Source: JBBQZU01 sp041749535 | GTDB taxonomy: Bacteria > Bacteroidota > Bacteroidia > Flavobacteriales_D > Cryomorphaceae | DNA length: 64,000 bases | Direction: 5' to 3' | Assembly (NCBI GenBank): GCA_041749535.1 | Contig: JBGTBE010000042.1 | Span: 1-64,000 of the forward strand | Shown here: in pieces, positions 39,696 through 47,340 of the stretch | How the letters are laid out: each line of letters opens with the position of its first letter | How positions within the stretch are numbered: the stretch's first letter is position 1 | Notes under the pieces: model-generated | What the model was told of the DNA's origin: nothing | What the model saw: only the letters and a program-made list of their open reading frames with translations | Database searches by the model: none | Program-made: the position numbers and the translations under genes

Positions 39696-41278
39696 TGCAC
39701 TACGAGTTTCTTCACATACACCCCACCTCCCGTTTCCGTAGCCCTAAGCAGGTACATACCTTTCGGCAAATGACTTACATCTACCTCGGTTCTATCCCCT
39801 TTTAGTTGCACCGAAAGCACCTCGCGGCCCTGCATATCGCGCAGGATGGCGCGGATAAGGGTATGGCCGGGAAGTGCAAGGAATACTTTGTTGGAGGCAG
39901 GGTTGGGCCAAAGCCGCAGCAAGTCGCGCTGCGCAGCGGCATCACTGGTGCCAACAGTGCTGCGCTTAAGTTTCACCACGTTATAATGTTCTACATCATC
40001 AAACTTTCCAAAGCTCCCACCTAGTACAAGGTCACCATCTGAGGTCTCGTGTAGGGCGAGTATAGTTGGAAAGTAAAATGTAGGGCCAAATGGACTAGGT
40101 GATATGTTTCCTTGGGCACCTGTTTCATTAAAATAACCGGGTTGAAGTGTGCCACTGTAATTTACTACCGCTATGCAACTCGATGTAGTGTCATTGTAAT
40201 GGCTAAATTGGCCATGCACAATATATAGGTCAGTCTCACCAAGTTTATGAACTCCATTTATCAAAGGACCTCTAGGGCCATATTCAAAATACTCATCCAG
40301 GTTGGAATATTGAAATTTGAGTTTGCGGGATATGAAAGACTCATCTACCGTACCATCCGGCATAAGACGTAACATTTGAATGTAGTTCGCAGGGTTGGTG
40401 ACCATAGACATCTTGGAACCTGATATCCACACCCGGTCCCCTTCGTCTATATATACTACCTTGGGTTGTATAAGGGGCCCTATGGTTGGAATAAACGGAG
40501 AAGTAAAGCTCTCATCAACGCTAAAGTCAGGATTCAGGCGGGCTATATAATACGTGGGGTGGTTGTTGATGCCATGAAAATTCCCAGAAATGTACCACCT
40601 TCCCTGGCTGTCGCGGTGTATGCGGTTGGCATATATTTGACTGTTGTTGGGCTGGGCTTCCACCACAGGAAATGAAGGGTCATGTGCACCATCGGGATGC
40701 AGGCGCGTAAGGATTCGGTACAGGTTGGGTTGCAGGGTATCGCTGGCTATAGCACCGCCTATGATTACCTTCTCATCATCTTCCACAAATAGGGACCAGA
40801 CATTCCCTACGTTGTAGGGATTGGGTGGATCAATCCAGTAAGGAACAAAATAATCGCCCCAACCTGAGCCATTAGAGATGGACCAATAATCACCGGCAAA
40901 GGTGATTTTACCTGCCGTACTCAAACCAGCTACTAGAAGAAAAGTAGAATCACTCATCAAATGGGTGTGATTGGCTGAACTCACATTTGCCCCTGCCCAA
41001 ATATCCTCACTCCCGTCAGGCATAATACGTCCTATTCCACGAAAGGGGCTTGTAAATGGAGAGGATTGTTCGAATGTACCAGATAATACTAACCTTCCGT
41101 CACCTAACGGCAGTATGTGTATTACAGACTCCGATGCATTTCTAAAGAGATTCTCGGTAGAGAAGGATGGATCCACCTGATAGTTCCAAACAGGCTGAGC
41201 GTATATAGGTAAGCATAACCAAACAATAAGTATATGCACGGTTAATCGTAGTAATGAGAATGATTTTTCAATATACAT
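39692..41278 (-). CDS. Secreted delta-60-repeat protein with T9SS tail
   Basis: 528 residues from the ATG at 41278; a TTG at 41287 is the only longer start. A signal peptide (LRLTVHILIVWLCLPIYAQ) precedes about seven ~50-60-residue beta repeats of the delta-60 type, each with a pattern like RLxPDGxxDxSF followed by IxVxxDGRxxxxGxF (for example LTRLHPDGAHDPSFPVV, IHRDSQGRWYISGNFHG, IARLNPDFSVDESFTSPFIP, LRLMPDGTVDESFISRKL). This probably forms a beta-propeller. The T9SS domain (LWPNPASN ... GMYLLRATE ... KLVVQ) ends the protein. The role is unknown; such proteins are usually surface or extracellular. It overlaps the short remnant gene downstream by 4 bases. Confidence 0.83.
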   Translation of the reverse strand: MYIEKSFSLLRLTVHILIVWLCLPIYAQPVWNYQVDPSFSTENLFRNASESVIHILPLGDGRLVLSGTFEQSSPFTSPFRGIGRIMPDGSEDIWAGANVSSANHTHLMSDSTFLLVAGLSTAGKITFAGDYWSISNGSGWGDYFVPYWIDPPNPYNVGNVWSLFVEDDEKVIIGGAIASDTLQPNLYRILTRLHPDGAHDPSFPVVEAQPNNSQIYANRIHRDSQGRWYISGNFHGINNHPTYYIARLNPDFSVDESFTSPFIPTIGPLIQPKVVYIDEGDRVWISGSKMSMVTNPANYIQMLRLMPDGTVDESFISRKLKFQYSNLDEYFEYGPRGPLINGVHKLGETDLYIVHGQFSHYNDTTSSCIAVVNYSGTLQPGYFNETGAQGNISPSPFGPTFYFPTILALHETSDGDLVLGGSFGKFDDVEHYNVVKLKRSTVGTSDAAAQRDLLRLWPNPASNKVFLALPGHTLIRAILRDMQGREVLSVQLKGDRTEVDVSHLPKGMYLLRATETGGGVYVKKLVVQ

Positions 41279-41283
41279 TTCGA

Positions 41284-41478
41284 TCAATGTTGTATTACAA
41301 TTTTCTCCTTTCTCAAACTTTTGCCATCCTGCATCAATTCCAGAATGTACATACCTGGGTGTATTGGTTGCGCTCTGGCTGTGGCACGGCGGTAGTTTCC
41401 TTCCACCGTTCTCACTTCGCTGAGGTAGTACAAGGTACCGGGCAAAAAAACATAGGTGGGTATTTGATGCGTACTCAT
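41284..41478 (-). pseudogene. Fragment of a T9SS sorting domain
   Basis: A 64-codon frame ends in IHPGMYILELMQDGKSLRKE-KIVIQ, the last two strands of a T9SS type A sorting domain. The YPNP start of that domain and any passenger are missing, and no signal peptide is present. Its TGA stop adjoins the next gene. It is most simply the 3' remnant of a deleted secreted-protein gene. No matching upstream part was found in the other frames. Confidence 0.45.
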
Positions 41479-41583
41479 ACCATGATAGTTGGGATACTTA
41501 GCCTAACAATATTAAGCAATAAATTTCACCTATGGCATTGACCCGGTACAATGGACCAGATGATCCTTTCAGGTTTGAGCAAA

Positions 41584-41610
41584 CAAAAAAACCCCGAATC
41601 ACTCCGGGGC
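41584..41610 (-). terminator. Terminator of the lipoprotein gene ending at 41636
   Basis: On the minus strand CCCCG-N8-CGGGG is followed by seven Ts (plus strand 41610 to 41584). Confidence 0.8.
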
Positions 41611-41635
41611 TTTTGCTCAATATGATGTTGTTGTG

Positions 41636-42319
41636 CTAGTACTTGTCTGCCGTCCAGCGCAGGTTGTTGATCTCTATTCCTGTGCCAGGCAATCCGCTAA
41701 ACTCAAAACCGGCAGCCACATTCACACGGCCCATTGTGATTTTATCAAAGTCGCGCATGGGGATGTTCACCTCCGTAAAGGTGGAGTCGGTAAAGGAATG
41801 GGTTGAAATTTCTACGTAATCGCTGCGAATAAATTGTGGGCAAGACTGTCCGTCGTCGGTGAGCTTACCGCAAATAAAAACGTGCATAAATGCCGGTGCG
41901 GCTCCATCTTTATTTCTGCATTCAAAGCGAATGCTTCCCTCGGCATAGTCGGGGGCCTTTTGTTCGTTGATGAGAGAGAAATGGCTTTTGTGGGTGTTGC
42001 CCTCACCGGTGCCAAACCACAAGGTCTGCACAGTTTCCGCAGTGTCTCTGAGTTCTTCCCTTACTTCCAGAATGCCTGTACACACTTCAGCGCGAAAGGC
42101 ACCCTGAATAAAATCGCCATTCCACCCGCCCAACACGCCGTCGCTCCAAATCATTTGCTCAGCATCGTTGTAAAGGCAGGTGCCCTCTTCGCGAAGCGCG
42201 CGAGGATCGTAGTTGATGGCGTGGGGATCGGTACATCCCTGCTGATCGGGTTCTTTGCTGCAGCCAGCCAGAAAAGCTGCCGCTGCAAGGGAGATATAAA
42301 ACAGTTTGAGATTCATCAT
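41636..42319 (-). CDS. Lipoprotein with GCTDP motif, unknown function
   Basis: 227 residues with a lipoprotein signal (FYISLAAAAFLAGCSKEP). Immediately after the lipid Cys region comes GCTDPHAINYDPRALREEGT, a short calcium-loop-like motif frequent in Bacteroidota surface lipoproteins and T9SS proteins. The remaining ~170 residues look like a single beta-sandwich (MIWSDGVLGGWNGD ... SIRFECRNKDGA ... VNIPMRDFDKITMGRVNVAA), resembling carbohydrate-binding jelly-roll domains. That resemblance is only structural in feel and no binding residues can be named. It is monocistronic, with a terminator behind and a divergent LysR-type regulator ahead (about 100 bases between starts), which might control it. 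Confidence 0.7.
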   Translation of the reverse strand: MMNLKLFYISLAAAAFLAGCSKEPDQQGCTDPHAINYDPRALREEGTCLYNDAEQMIWSDGVLGGWNGDFIQGAFRAEVCTGILEVREELRDTAETVQTLWFGTGEGNTHKSHFSLINEQKAPDYAEGSIRFECRNKDGAAPAFMHVFICGKLTDDGQSCPQFIRSDYVEISTHSFTDSTFTEVNIPMRDFDKITMGRVNVAAGFEFSGLPGTGIEINNLRWTADKY

Positions 42320-42420
42320 TCAAGGGGATTTGAATATGCATGCATATACCCATAGAACAAGAAAAGGTTTCGGACCGCCTTAAATGGTTTAAATTAGCAG
42401 CCCATCCATCATTTTTGAAC

Positions 42421-43371
42421 TTGACCACCCTCATACAAATGAAATACATTGTGGCAGTGGAAACCTACCGCCACTTTGCCACAGCCGCCGAGCATTGCTT
42501 TGTGACCCAGCCCACCCTGAGCATGCAAATAAGCAAAATGGAAAAGGCGCTTGATGTGCTCATCTTCGACCGCAGCAAGCACCCCGTTGAGCCCACAGAA
42601 GCAGGGGCGAGAATCATAGCCCAAGCCAAGGTAATACTGCGGGAAACGGACAAGATCGATGAAATAGTGAAGGCTGGAAAAGGTGTAAAATCGGGGGTGT
42701 TCTGGCTGGGCATCATCCCCACAGTCTCCCCTGCTTTGGTGCCCCGGTTTCTGAGGGCCTTCACCCGCAAGTATCCCGATATACACCTGCGCATTGAGGA
42801 GCTCAACACGGAACAAATTATTGAAAAGCTCGACAAGAACGAATTGGATGCCGGCATACTGGCCACGCCATTGTTTGAGAACCACCTCGTAGAAGTGCCT
42901 CTCTACTACGAGCCGTTTATGGCTTTTGTACCTGAGGGCCACCGCCTGGAAAAGGAAGCCTTTGTGCTGAGCAGTGAGCTGCACGCTGAAGATCTGCTGC
43001 TCCTTAAAAGCGGGCACTGCTTCAGGCATCAGGTACTGCAGGTATGCGGTACATCAGAGGCTGAAAGAACAGGCGACCTGGAGCATTTCGGCTTTGAAAG
43101 CGGTAATTTTGAAACCATTATGCGCCTGGCCAAGCAGGGCTTTGGCATGACCCTTATACCCTACCTCACCGCCCTGGACCTTGGCGATGAAGACCGCCTG
43201 CTGGTAAAACCTATGGAACACCCCCAACCAAGCAGGGAGATCAGCATGGTGTATTCCAAAACACAGGTGAAAACAAGTATCATTGAAGTGCTCACCGAAG
43301 AAGTAAAACTACATGTGCCCCACAAACTGCTCACCCCTGCCGATGGCGCTGAACCACTTCCCGCCAATTAA
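42421..43371 (+). CDS. LysR-type transcriptional regulator (OxyR-like)
   Basis: About 316 residues from a TTG at 42421, chosen because it gives the usual start TLIQMKYIVAVETYRHFATA; an ATG at 42340 would add 27 residues and one at 42439 would clip helix 1. The N-terminal winged helix-turn-helix (FATAAEHCFVTQPTLSMQIS, KMEKALDVLIFDRSKHPVEP) is followed by a periplasmic-binding-protein-like effector domain. The closest family by eye is OxyR of Bacteroidota (SGHCFRHQVLQVCG carries Cys residues at the positions where OxyR has its redox Cys: LKSGHCF and QVCG). It would sense peroxide and switch target genes, possibly including the divergent lipoprotein. Confidence 0.85.
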   Translation: MTTLIQMKYIVAVETYRHFATAAEHCFVTQPTLSMQISKMEKALDVLIFDRSKHPVEPTEAGARIIAQAKVILRETDKIDEIVKAGKGVKSGVFWLGIIPTVSPALVPRFLRAFTRKYPDIHLRIEELNTEQIIEKLDKNELDAGILATPLFENHLVEVPLYYEPFMAFVPEGHRLEKEAFVLSSELHAEDLLLLKSGHCFRHQVLQVCGTSEAERTGDLEHFGFESGNFETIMRLAKQGFGMTLIPYLTALDLGDEDRLLVKPMEHPQPSREISMVYSKTQVKTSIIEVLTEEVKLHVPHKLLTPADGAEPLPAN

Positions 43372-43401
43372 ACCGCGCAATGCTCATTCGCCTGCCGAAC
43401 C

Positions 43402-43707
43402 ATGATCAGCCAAAAGAAATGTAAGGAATGTGGATATTGGAATGTGGGAACAAATACGCACTGTGCCTCCTGCAATGCAACCATAGACGCACGTTTGCTC
43501 GCTTTGGAGCAAAGGCAAAGACGCGATCAGGCCAACAGGGAAAAGCAACTTGCCAACGAAAACAGGTTCGAGAAATACCTGCGAAAGATGGAGGAATCTG
43601 AAAAGCCTTTGAACAAAGTGCTCTTCAAAGTGCTGAGCGTAGTTTTCAATATCTACCTTGCCATCTTGTCTTTTTTTATCTGGCTTATTGCGCTCATTTC
43701 GGGATGA
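43402..43707 (+). CDS. Zinc-ribbon single-span membrane protein
   Basis: 101 residues. The N-terminus is a zinc ribbon with CxxC pairs (KKCKECGYWN and HCASCNATID). A charged helical stretch follows (LEQRQRRDQANREKQLANEN), then one or two hydrophobic spans at the C-terminus (FKVLSVVFNIYLAILSFFIW). There is no known function. The stop overlaps the start of the next gene by 4 bases (ATGA), so the two are made together and could form a membrane complex. Confidence 0.7.
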   Translation: MISQKKCKECGYWNVGTNTHCASCNATIDARLLALEQRQRRDQANREKQLANENRFEKYLRKMEESEKPLNKVLFKVLSVVFNIYLAILSFFIWLIALISG

Positions 43708-44126
43708 GTGCGCGCAGGGCATACCTGTTGCTGCTTTTGCTCTCAGCCTACTACTTTATCCACTGGGCACAAGAGCACCTGGCAGGTCCGGAATGGGTGC
43801 GTTTTTACGCAAAAGACTTACTTTTTATCCCCACCTTGATGCTTGCAGTGCAGGGCGCCGGAATGCTGGGCGGCAAAGTATTTCAGTCGGGCTTTCGCCA
43901 AATAATGTTAGCCACGGTGTACAGCATCCTGGTGTTCGAAGTGTTCCTGCCAGTCTTTTCAGAGCGCTATGCTGGAGATTGGAAAGATGCGCTGGCGTAC
44001 GCCACTGGGGCGTTGTGCATGCTTTCATTACAATTTGCCGGGAGCGCAGCACGGAGAAACCGCAGGTACCAGAGCGACTTAAATCAATCAGCGAAACCCC
44101 TGAGTGATGGGCTTTGGCAGCAATGA
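43704..44126 (+). CDS. Four-span membrane protein of unknown function
   Basis: 140 residues with about four hydrophobic spans (YLLLLLLSAYYFIHW, LLFIPTLMLAVQGAG, MLATVYSILVFEVFLPVF, ALAYATGALCMLSLQF). The pattern of a short loop with KDLL(F/C)xP, a middle FEVFLPVFSxRYxGDWKDxLAYATGA and a polar tail recalls a small Bacteroidota family sometimes labelled magnesium citrate secondary transporter, a name with little support. It is coupled to the zinc-ribbon protein upstream. The first bases of the gene follow the ATGA overlap and there is no separate promoter. Confidence 0.65.
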   Translation: MSARRAYLLLLLLSAYYFIHWAQEHLAGPEWVRFYAKDLLFIPTLMLAVQGAGMLGGKVFQSGFRQIMLATVYSILVFEVFLPVFSERYAGDWKDALAYATGALCMLSLQFAGSAARRNRRYQSDLNQSAKPLSDGLWQQ

Positions 44127-44219
44127 TTGTTGTCATACACACGTTATATGATTCTAACTCGTTAATTTTGGCATGTGAAGTGCTAAGCTGAATGAGATTT
44201 ATACACCAAACCCAATATC

Positions 44220-44990
44220 ATGATTATGCGGTCACCACTCTTTATACATTCATTCCATTGCTTTTTTGCCTTTGCCATACTCACCCTGTTTTCACAAAAC
44301 ATTGCACTCGCCCAGCCTGAATTTAAGCGCCTTTCGGCGAAAGAGAGAATTGCCATAGGCGAGCGGGAAGAAGTAGAAGCTGCCACCGATGTGACATTCC
44401 AAAACAAAATGGAAGAAGGCCATGAGTTATTCAAGGAAAGGCACTACCTCAAAGCCATACATAGCTATGAAGAAGCACAGGAGAAAAGACCCTACAATGT
44501 ATATCCCAGGGTAATCATTGCCGACATAGAGCTTTCGATGAAAGACACCCTGGCCCTGCTCCGTGAAGAAGAAAAAAAGTCGCCTCCTCCACCTCCCAAA
44601 GAAATAGAAGCAAAAACTGAAACTGAGCCAAAGGTTACGCCTGATGATACCGTAAAGCGCCTGGATGACTGGGAGCGCAAGGAGCGCGAGAGAATGCAGA
44701 AGGAGCGTGATGCCAAGACCAAATCAGAACCCATTCCCGCACCAATTGATGGGGATGTGCCCCGCATGAGCATTGAAGAATACCGCACAGAGCTCGGTCA
44801 AAAATTTCCGGATGGCATCACTGAGACCATCAGCGTAGAAGGAAATAAAAATGTAACGCAGCGTGTGGTAGTGAGAAGTGGCAAAGGGGACGAATACCGC
44901 AGGGTGGAGCATTCATGGGGCGGTGTATTCTATTTCAAAAATGGCGAAGCTGTGCCGGAAAGGGTGTGGAAGCAGGAAACTGAAAAGTAA
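44220..44990 (+). CDS. Secreted protein with one TPR-like hairpin and a conserved C-terminal domain
   Basis: 256 residues; starts at 44220 or 44226 are equally possible. A signal peptide (FHCFFAFAILTLFSQNIALA) leads to a TPR-like helix pair at ~60-95 (MEEGHELFKERHYLKAIHSY, EEAQEKRPYNVYPRVIIADI), a proline and charge-rich linker (EEEKKSPPPPPKEIEAKTET, RKERERMQKERDAKTKSEP), and a C-terminal ~60 residues (GITETISVEGNKNVTQRVVV ... HSWGGVFYFKNGEAV). That last block is shared by other Bacteroidota envelope proteins. It is probably periplasmic. Function is unknown. It is convergent with the DUF1684 gene, with 2 bases between stops. Confidence 0.7.
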   Translation: MIMRSPLFIHSFHCFFAFAILTLFSQNIALAQPEFKRLSAKERIAIGEREEVEAATDVTFQNKMEEGHELFKERHYLKAIHSYEEAQEKRPYNVYPRVIIADIELSMKDTLALLREEEKKSPPPPPKEIEAKTETEPKVTPDDTVKRLDDWERKERERMQKERDAKTKSEPIPAPIDGDVPRMSIEEYRTELGQKFPDGITETISVEGNKNVTQRVVVRSGKGDEYRRVEHSWGGVFYFKNGEAVPERVWKQETEK

Positions 44991-44992
44991 AC

Positions 44993-45595
44993 CTACTTGC
45001 CCGCTTTAGCACCAGCAGTAATCGATACCGGAATATGGCACTCGGCAGGCGGAATGGGGCAACTGTACTTTCCATTGTACACGCAGTAAGGATTGTACGC
45101 CTGGTTGAAATCCAGCACCACTGCACTCCCGCTTATACCTGGTATATCTATGTATCTGCCACCTGAGTAGGTTCCCTTCCCGTTCGAAAGATCCGTAAAT
45201 GGAATAAAGAGCCGGTTCTTGTACACGGGATGATTTACGTGCTTCATGCTGGTATAGCCCGGTAAGCGAATGTTCTTACCATCAAGTGTAAATACAAAAT
45301 ACCCTGCCAATTTGTACTCCGCCATCTGCGCTGTGGTGGTTTTCATTCCGAAGGGCAAGGCGTTGTTCACTGCTTCCCAACGGGCGTTCACCCTGAATTT
45401 TTCCGAGTACGGAAACCTGTCCACGCTTCTGAATGAAGCCATGTCAGCGGGTTTCAGTGGCGACTTTGCAGCATCTTTAAAGTCGGCATCCTTCTGCGCC
45501 CAAAAGGAATTGTACTCGGCAAGCCCGGTGGAGACCTGCGCAATTTGTAAGAAGAAAGTGAATGCTATAAAACTGAAGGAAAGGCTGTGTATCAT
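44993..45595 (-). CDS. DUF1684 family exported protein
   Basis: 200 residues with a signal peptide (LSFSFIAFTFFLQIAQVS). The mature part matches DUF1684: YNSFWAQKDADFKDAAKSPL, YKLAGYFVFTLDGKNIRLPG, NRLFIPFTDLSNGKGTYSGG and the conserved end YNPYCVYNGKYSCPIPPAEC. The family is widespread in Bacteroidota. Its biochemical role is not established. It sits alone, reading away from the palindrome-rich region upstream. Confidence 0.85.
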   Translation of the reverse strand: MIHSLSFSFIAFTFFLQIAQVSTGLAEYNSFWAQKDADFKDAAKSPLKPADMASFRSVDRFPYSEKFRVNARWEAVNNALPFGMKTTTAQMAEYKLAGYFVFTLDGKNIRLPGYTSMKHVNHPVYKNRLFIPFTDLSNGKGTYSGGRYIDIPGISGSAVVLDFNQAYNPYCVYNGKYSCPIPPAECHIPVSITAGAKAGK

Positions 45596-45981
45596 TCTTC
45601 AAATTTATGAAAAGCTATTCTGTTTCGCTTGTTTGCACTTGGAACAAAAATTTAACAATAATAGCGATGGGCCAGAAATTTTAATTTGGTTCAATTGGTT
45701 CATGTCGAGTCATGTCGATCGTTTTATCGACAACAGGAGAAAAAATGTATCGATACACTTGATGTATCCTCCCGAATATTGTCAATACAAATTTCCTCAT
45801 CGCCTGGGCGCTGAGAAAATTTACCCGAACTGACTTTCAAATCACGAATAGTGAAGCAAAGACTGACTTCATTGTGAAGTGATTCACTATTTTGGTGCAC
45901 ACATGCGGAATAGCCTATAAAAAGCCATGATTCATTCGAAAGGTGTGAAACTTCAGAGTTTTTTTTCGAAACTTGTGACCC
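45596..45981. promoter_or_regulatory. Palindrome-rich intergenic region upstream of the HEPN-like gene
   Basis: These 386 bases hold no convincing gene. They contain several symmetric elements: TTGGTTCA twice near 45686-45702; CATGTCGA twice (45701, 45711); GTCGAT-N6-ATCGAC (45714-45731); the perfect palindrome TGTATCGATACA (45746-45757) with a further TGTATC at 45763; and a nested structure in which AATAGTGAA (45847-45855) pairs with TTCACTATT (45883-45891) around the hairpin ACTTCA-TTG-TGAAGT (45866-45880). The region separates divergent DUF1684 and HEPN-like genes, so it probably contains their promoters and one or more operators. Confidence 0.45.
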
Positions 45982-46749
45982 ATGGATATAGCCCGTTCAC
46001 TCAAAGATGCTGAAAACGCGATGCGCGATTTTCTGGAGTACATACTCGAGCGCAATTTGGGTGATACGTGGACCGCTGAGTGCGGCATTCCCTCTGAGAA
46101 TATTGACAAGTGGAGAGAGATCAAAGCAAACGCTGAGTCAGGTTTGGTGCCCACCCGCTCTGACGAAAAGCTGATGTTCTATGCCCCTTTTGATGATTTG
46201 ATCGAATTGATCAACGCCAATTGGGAAGGCGATCTGGAATCAGCATTTACCGAAAGGGAACGCATACTCTCCTATTTGAAAATCATAGAAGAGTACCGCA
46301 ACCCCGACCTGCTCAGGCGCGAACTCTTTGTGCATCAGAAGCACCTTTTACTTGGCGTTTCGGGCGAAATAAGGAGCCGTATCGCTGCTTACCGCAGCTT
46401 GATGGAGCTGGGCAAGGAGGGCTTTCCGCGTATAGAATATGTGAAGGACAGCTTCGGCAACTTGTGGGTGCCGGGCAAACCCCGCAGGGTGAAGACCAAC
46501 CTCACCTTAAAAACAGGTACCCGAATCGAATTTGTGGTACAGGCCAGCGACCCCGAAGAGTTGCCCATAGAATACAGAATCTATGGAGACCGCTGGCAGG
46601 CAGGAAATATACTCTTCCTCGATGCGGCAGATAAACACGTGAAAAAGCAGGCGCAAATCAACATTACCATTCGCAGCAGCAGAAAGTACCACGCCTACCC
46701 CCTGGGCTACGACGATCGGGTGGTTTTTGAATACCAGATTACACCCTGA
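45982..46749 (+). CDS. Possible HEPN-domain (Swt1-like) protein with C-terminal beta domain
   Basis: 255 residues, cytoplasmic. The N-terminal ~140 residues are helical (MDIARSLKDAENAMRDFLEY) and contain EEYRNPDLLRRELFVHQKHL, recalling the R-N-x(3-4)-H region of HEPN/Swt1-like RNases. At the expected His after R106-N107 a Leu is seen, while R113-x4-H118 would also fit an Rx4H motif, so activity is unclear. The C-terminal ~90 residues look like a beta-sandwich (KTNLTLKTGTRIEFVVQASD ... INITIRSSRKYHAYPLGYDD). It has no antitoxin partner next to it. The dyad-rich upstream region suggests tight control. Identification is from family memory only. Confidence 0.5.
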   Translation: MDIARSLKDAENAMRDFLEYILERNLGDTWTAECGIPSENIDKWREIKANAESGLVPTRSDEKLMFYAPFDDLIELINANWEGDLESAFTERERILSYLKIIEEYRNPDLLRRELFVHQKHLLLGVSGEIRSRIAAYRSLMELGKEGFPRIEYVKDSFGNLWVPGKPRRVKTNLTLKTGTRIEFVVQASDPEELPIEYRIYGDRWQAGNILFLDAADKHVKKQAQINITIRSSRKYHAYPLGYDDRVVFEYQITP

Positions 46750-46814
46750 CCATAATAGGTTCTCCGATAATTGTTCCACGAATCCTTTGCTTTAGCGGTG
46801 GGCACCAATGCTTG

Positions 46815-46943
46815 TTTGGGCAGTAGAGTGCTTATAAATTTTTCCCAATTTTAAGTTCGAAACAAATGAGCGAAAGCTCTTTGATGATTGCTTTGAGCAG
46901 AGCAGCAGACAGCGGGTGAGCCACAGGTGACCCGCTTTCTGTT
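46815..46943 (+). ncRNA. Short terminated transcript: small RNA or leader of the DUF1883 gene
   Basis: A possible promoter (TTTG at 46815, then TAAATTTT at 46835) precedes about 95 bases ending in a terminator-like hairpin: AGCGGGT (46911-46917), 12-base loop, ACCCGCT, then TTCTGTTTTTT. Within it, GAGC-GAAA-GCTC (46868-46879) is a stem capped by a GNRA tetraloop. An ATG at 46866 opens a 17-codon frame (MSESSLMIALSRAADSG) whose TGA falls inside the terminator stem, as in attenuator leader peptides. It could be a small RNA, an attenuator, or the terminator of the upstream gene. Confidence 0.35.
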
Positions 46944-46971
46944 TTTTATTCGGGTAATTTGCTTTCTTTGC

Positions 46972-47340
46972 ATGAGCAATCCGCACCACCCTATGAAGTT
47001 TCTACACAAATCTTTTCAGGCAAGATCAAAAGATAAAATCGTTGTAACTTTTGACCAGCCTACCAATGTGTACATCATCCACAAATCAGATTTTGCCAAG
47101 TACAAGCTGGGCAAGACTTTTCACTACATAGGAGGCAAAGTGAAGAAATCGCCTGTGGAGCATGAAGTGCCCTTCGATGGCACTTGGTATGCCGTGATTG
47201 AAAAAGGAACCCACTTCAAGCCCCTCGATGTGAAAGGCACAGCCAGGCTTGAGCGCCCAAAGTACCACACACTCAATGGTACAGAACAAATGGAGACCCA
47301 CCAGAAAGTGAAAGGCAGCTACGACGACACCCTCGAGTAA
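46972..47340 (+). CDS. DUF1883 family protein
   Basis: 122 residues from the ATG at 46972 (the ATG at 46993, giving MKFLHKSFQA, is equally likely; the frame open to 46927 runs into the terminator). The core matches DUF1883: SKDKIVVTFDQPTNVYIIHK, then YKLGKTFHYIGGKVKKSPVE, a VPFDGTWYAVIEKGTHFKP segment and TARLERPKY. It is a small soluble beta protein; members are sometimes fused to TIR domains, but none is visible here. Function is unknown. The stop overlaps the next gene by one base (TAATG). The terminated leader directly upstream suggests conditional expression. Confidence 0.75.
   Translation: MSNPHHPMKFLHKSFQARSKDKIVVTFDQPTNVYIIHKSDFAKYKLGKTFHYIGGKVKKSPVEHEVPFDGTWYAVIEKGTHFKPLDVKGTARLERPKYHTLNGTEQMETHQKVKGSYDDTLE

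Noticed and set aside
45270..45833. 187-codon plus-strand frame running from the DUF1684 gene into the intergenic region
   Set aside because: Half of it is antisense to DUF1684 and the rest has biased, unstructured composition. The intergenic part is better explained as regulatory.
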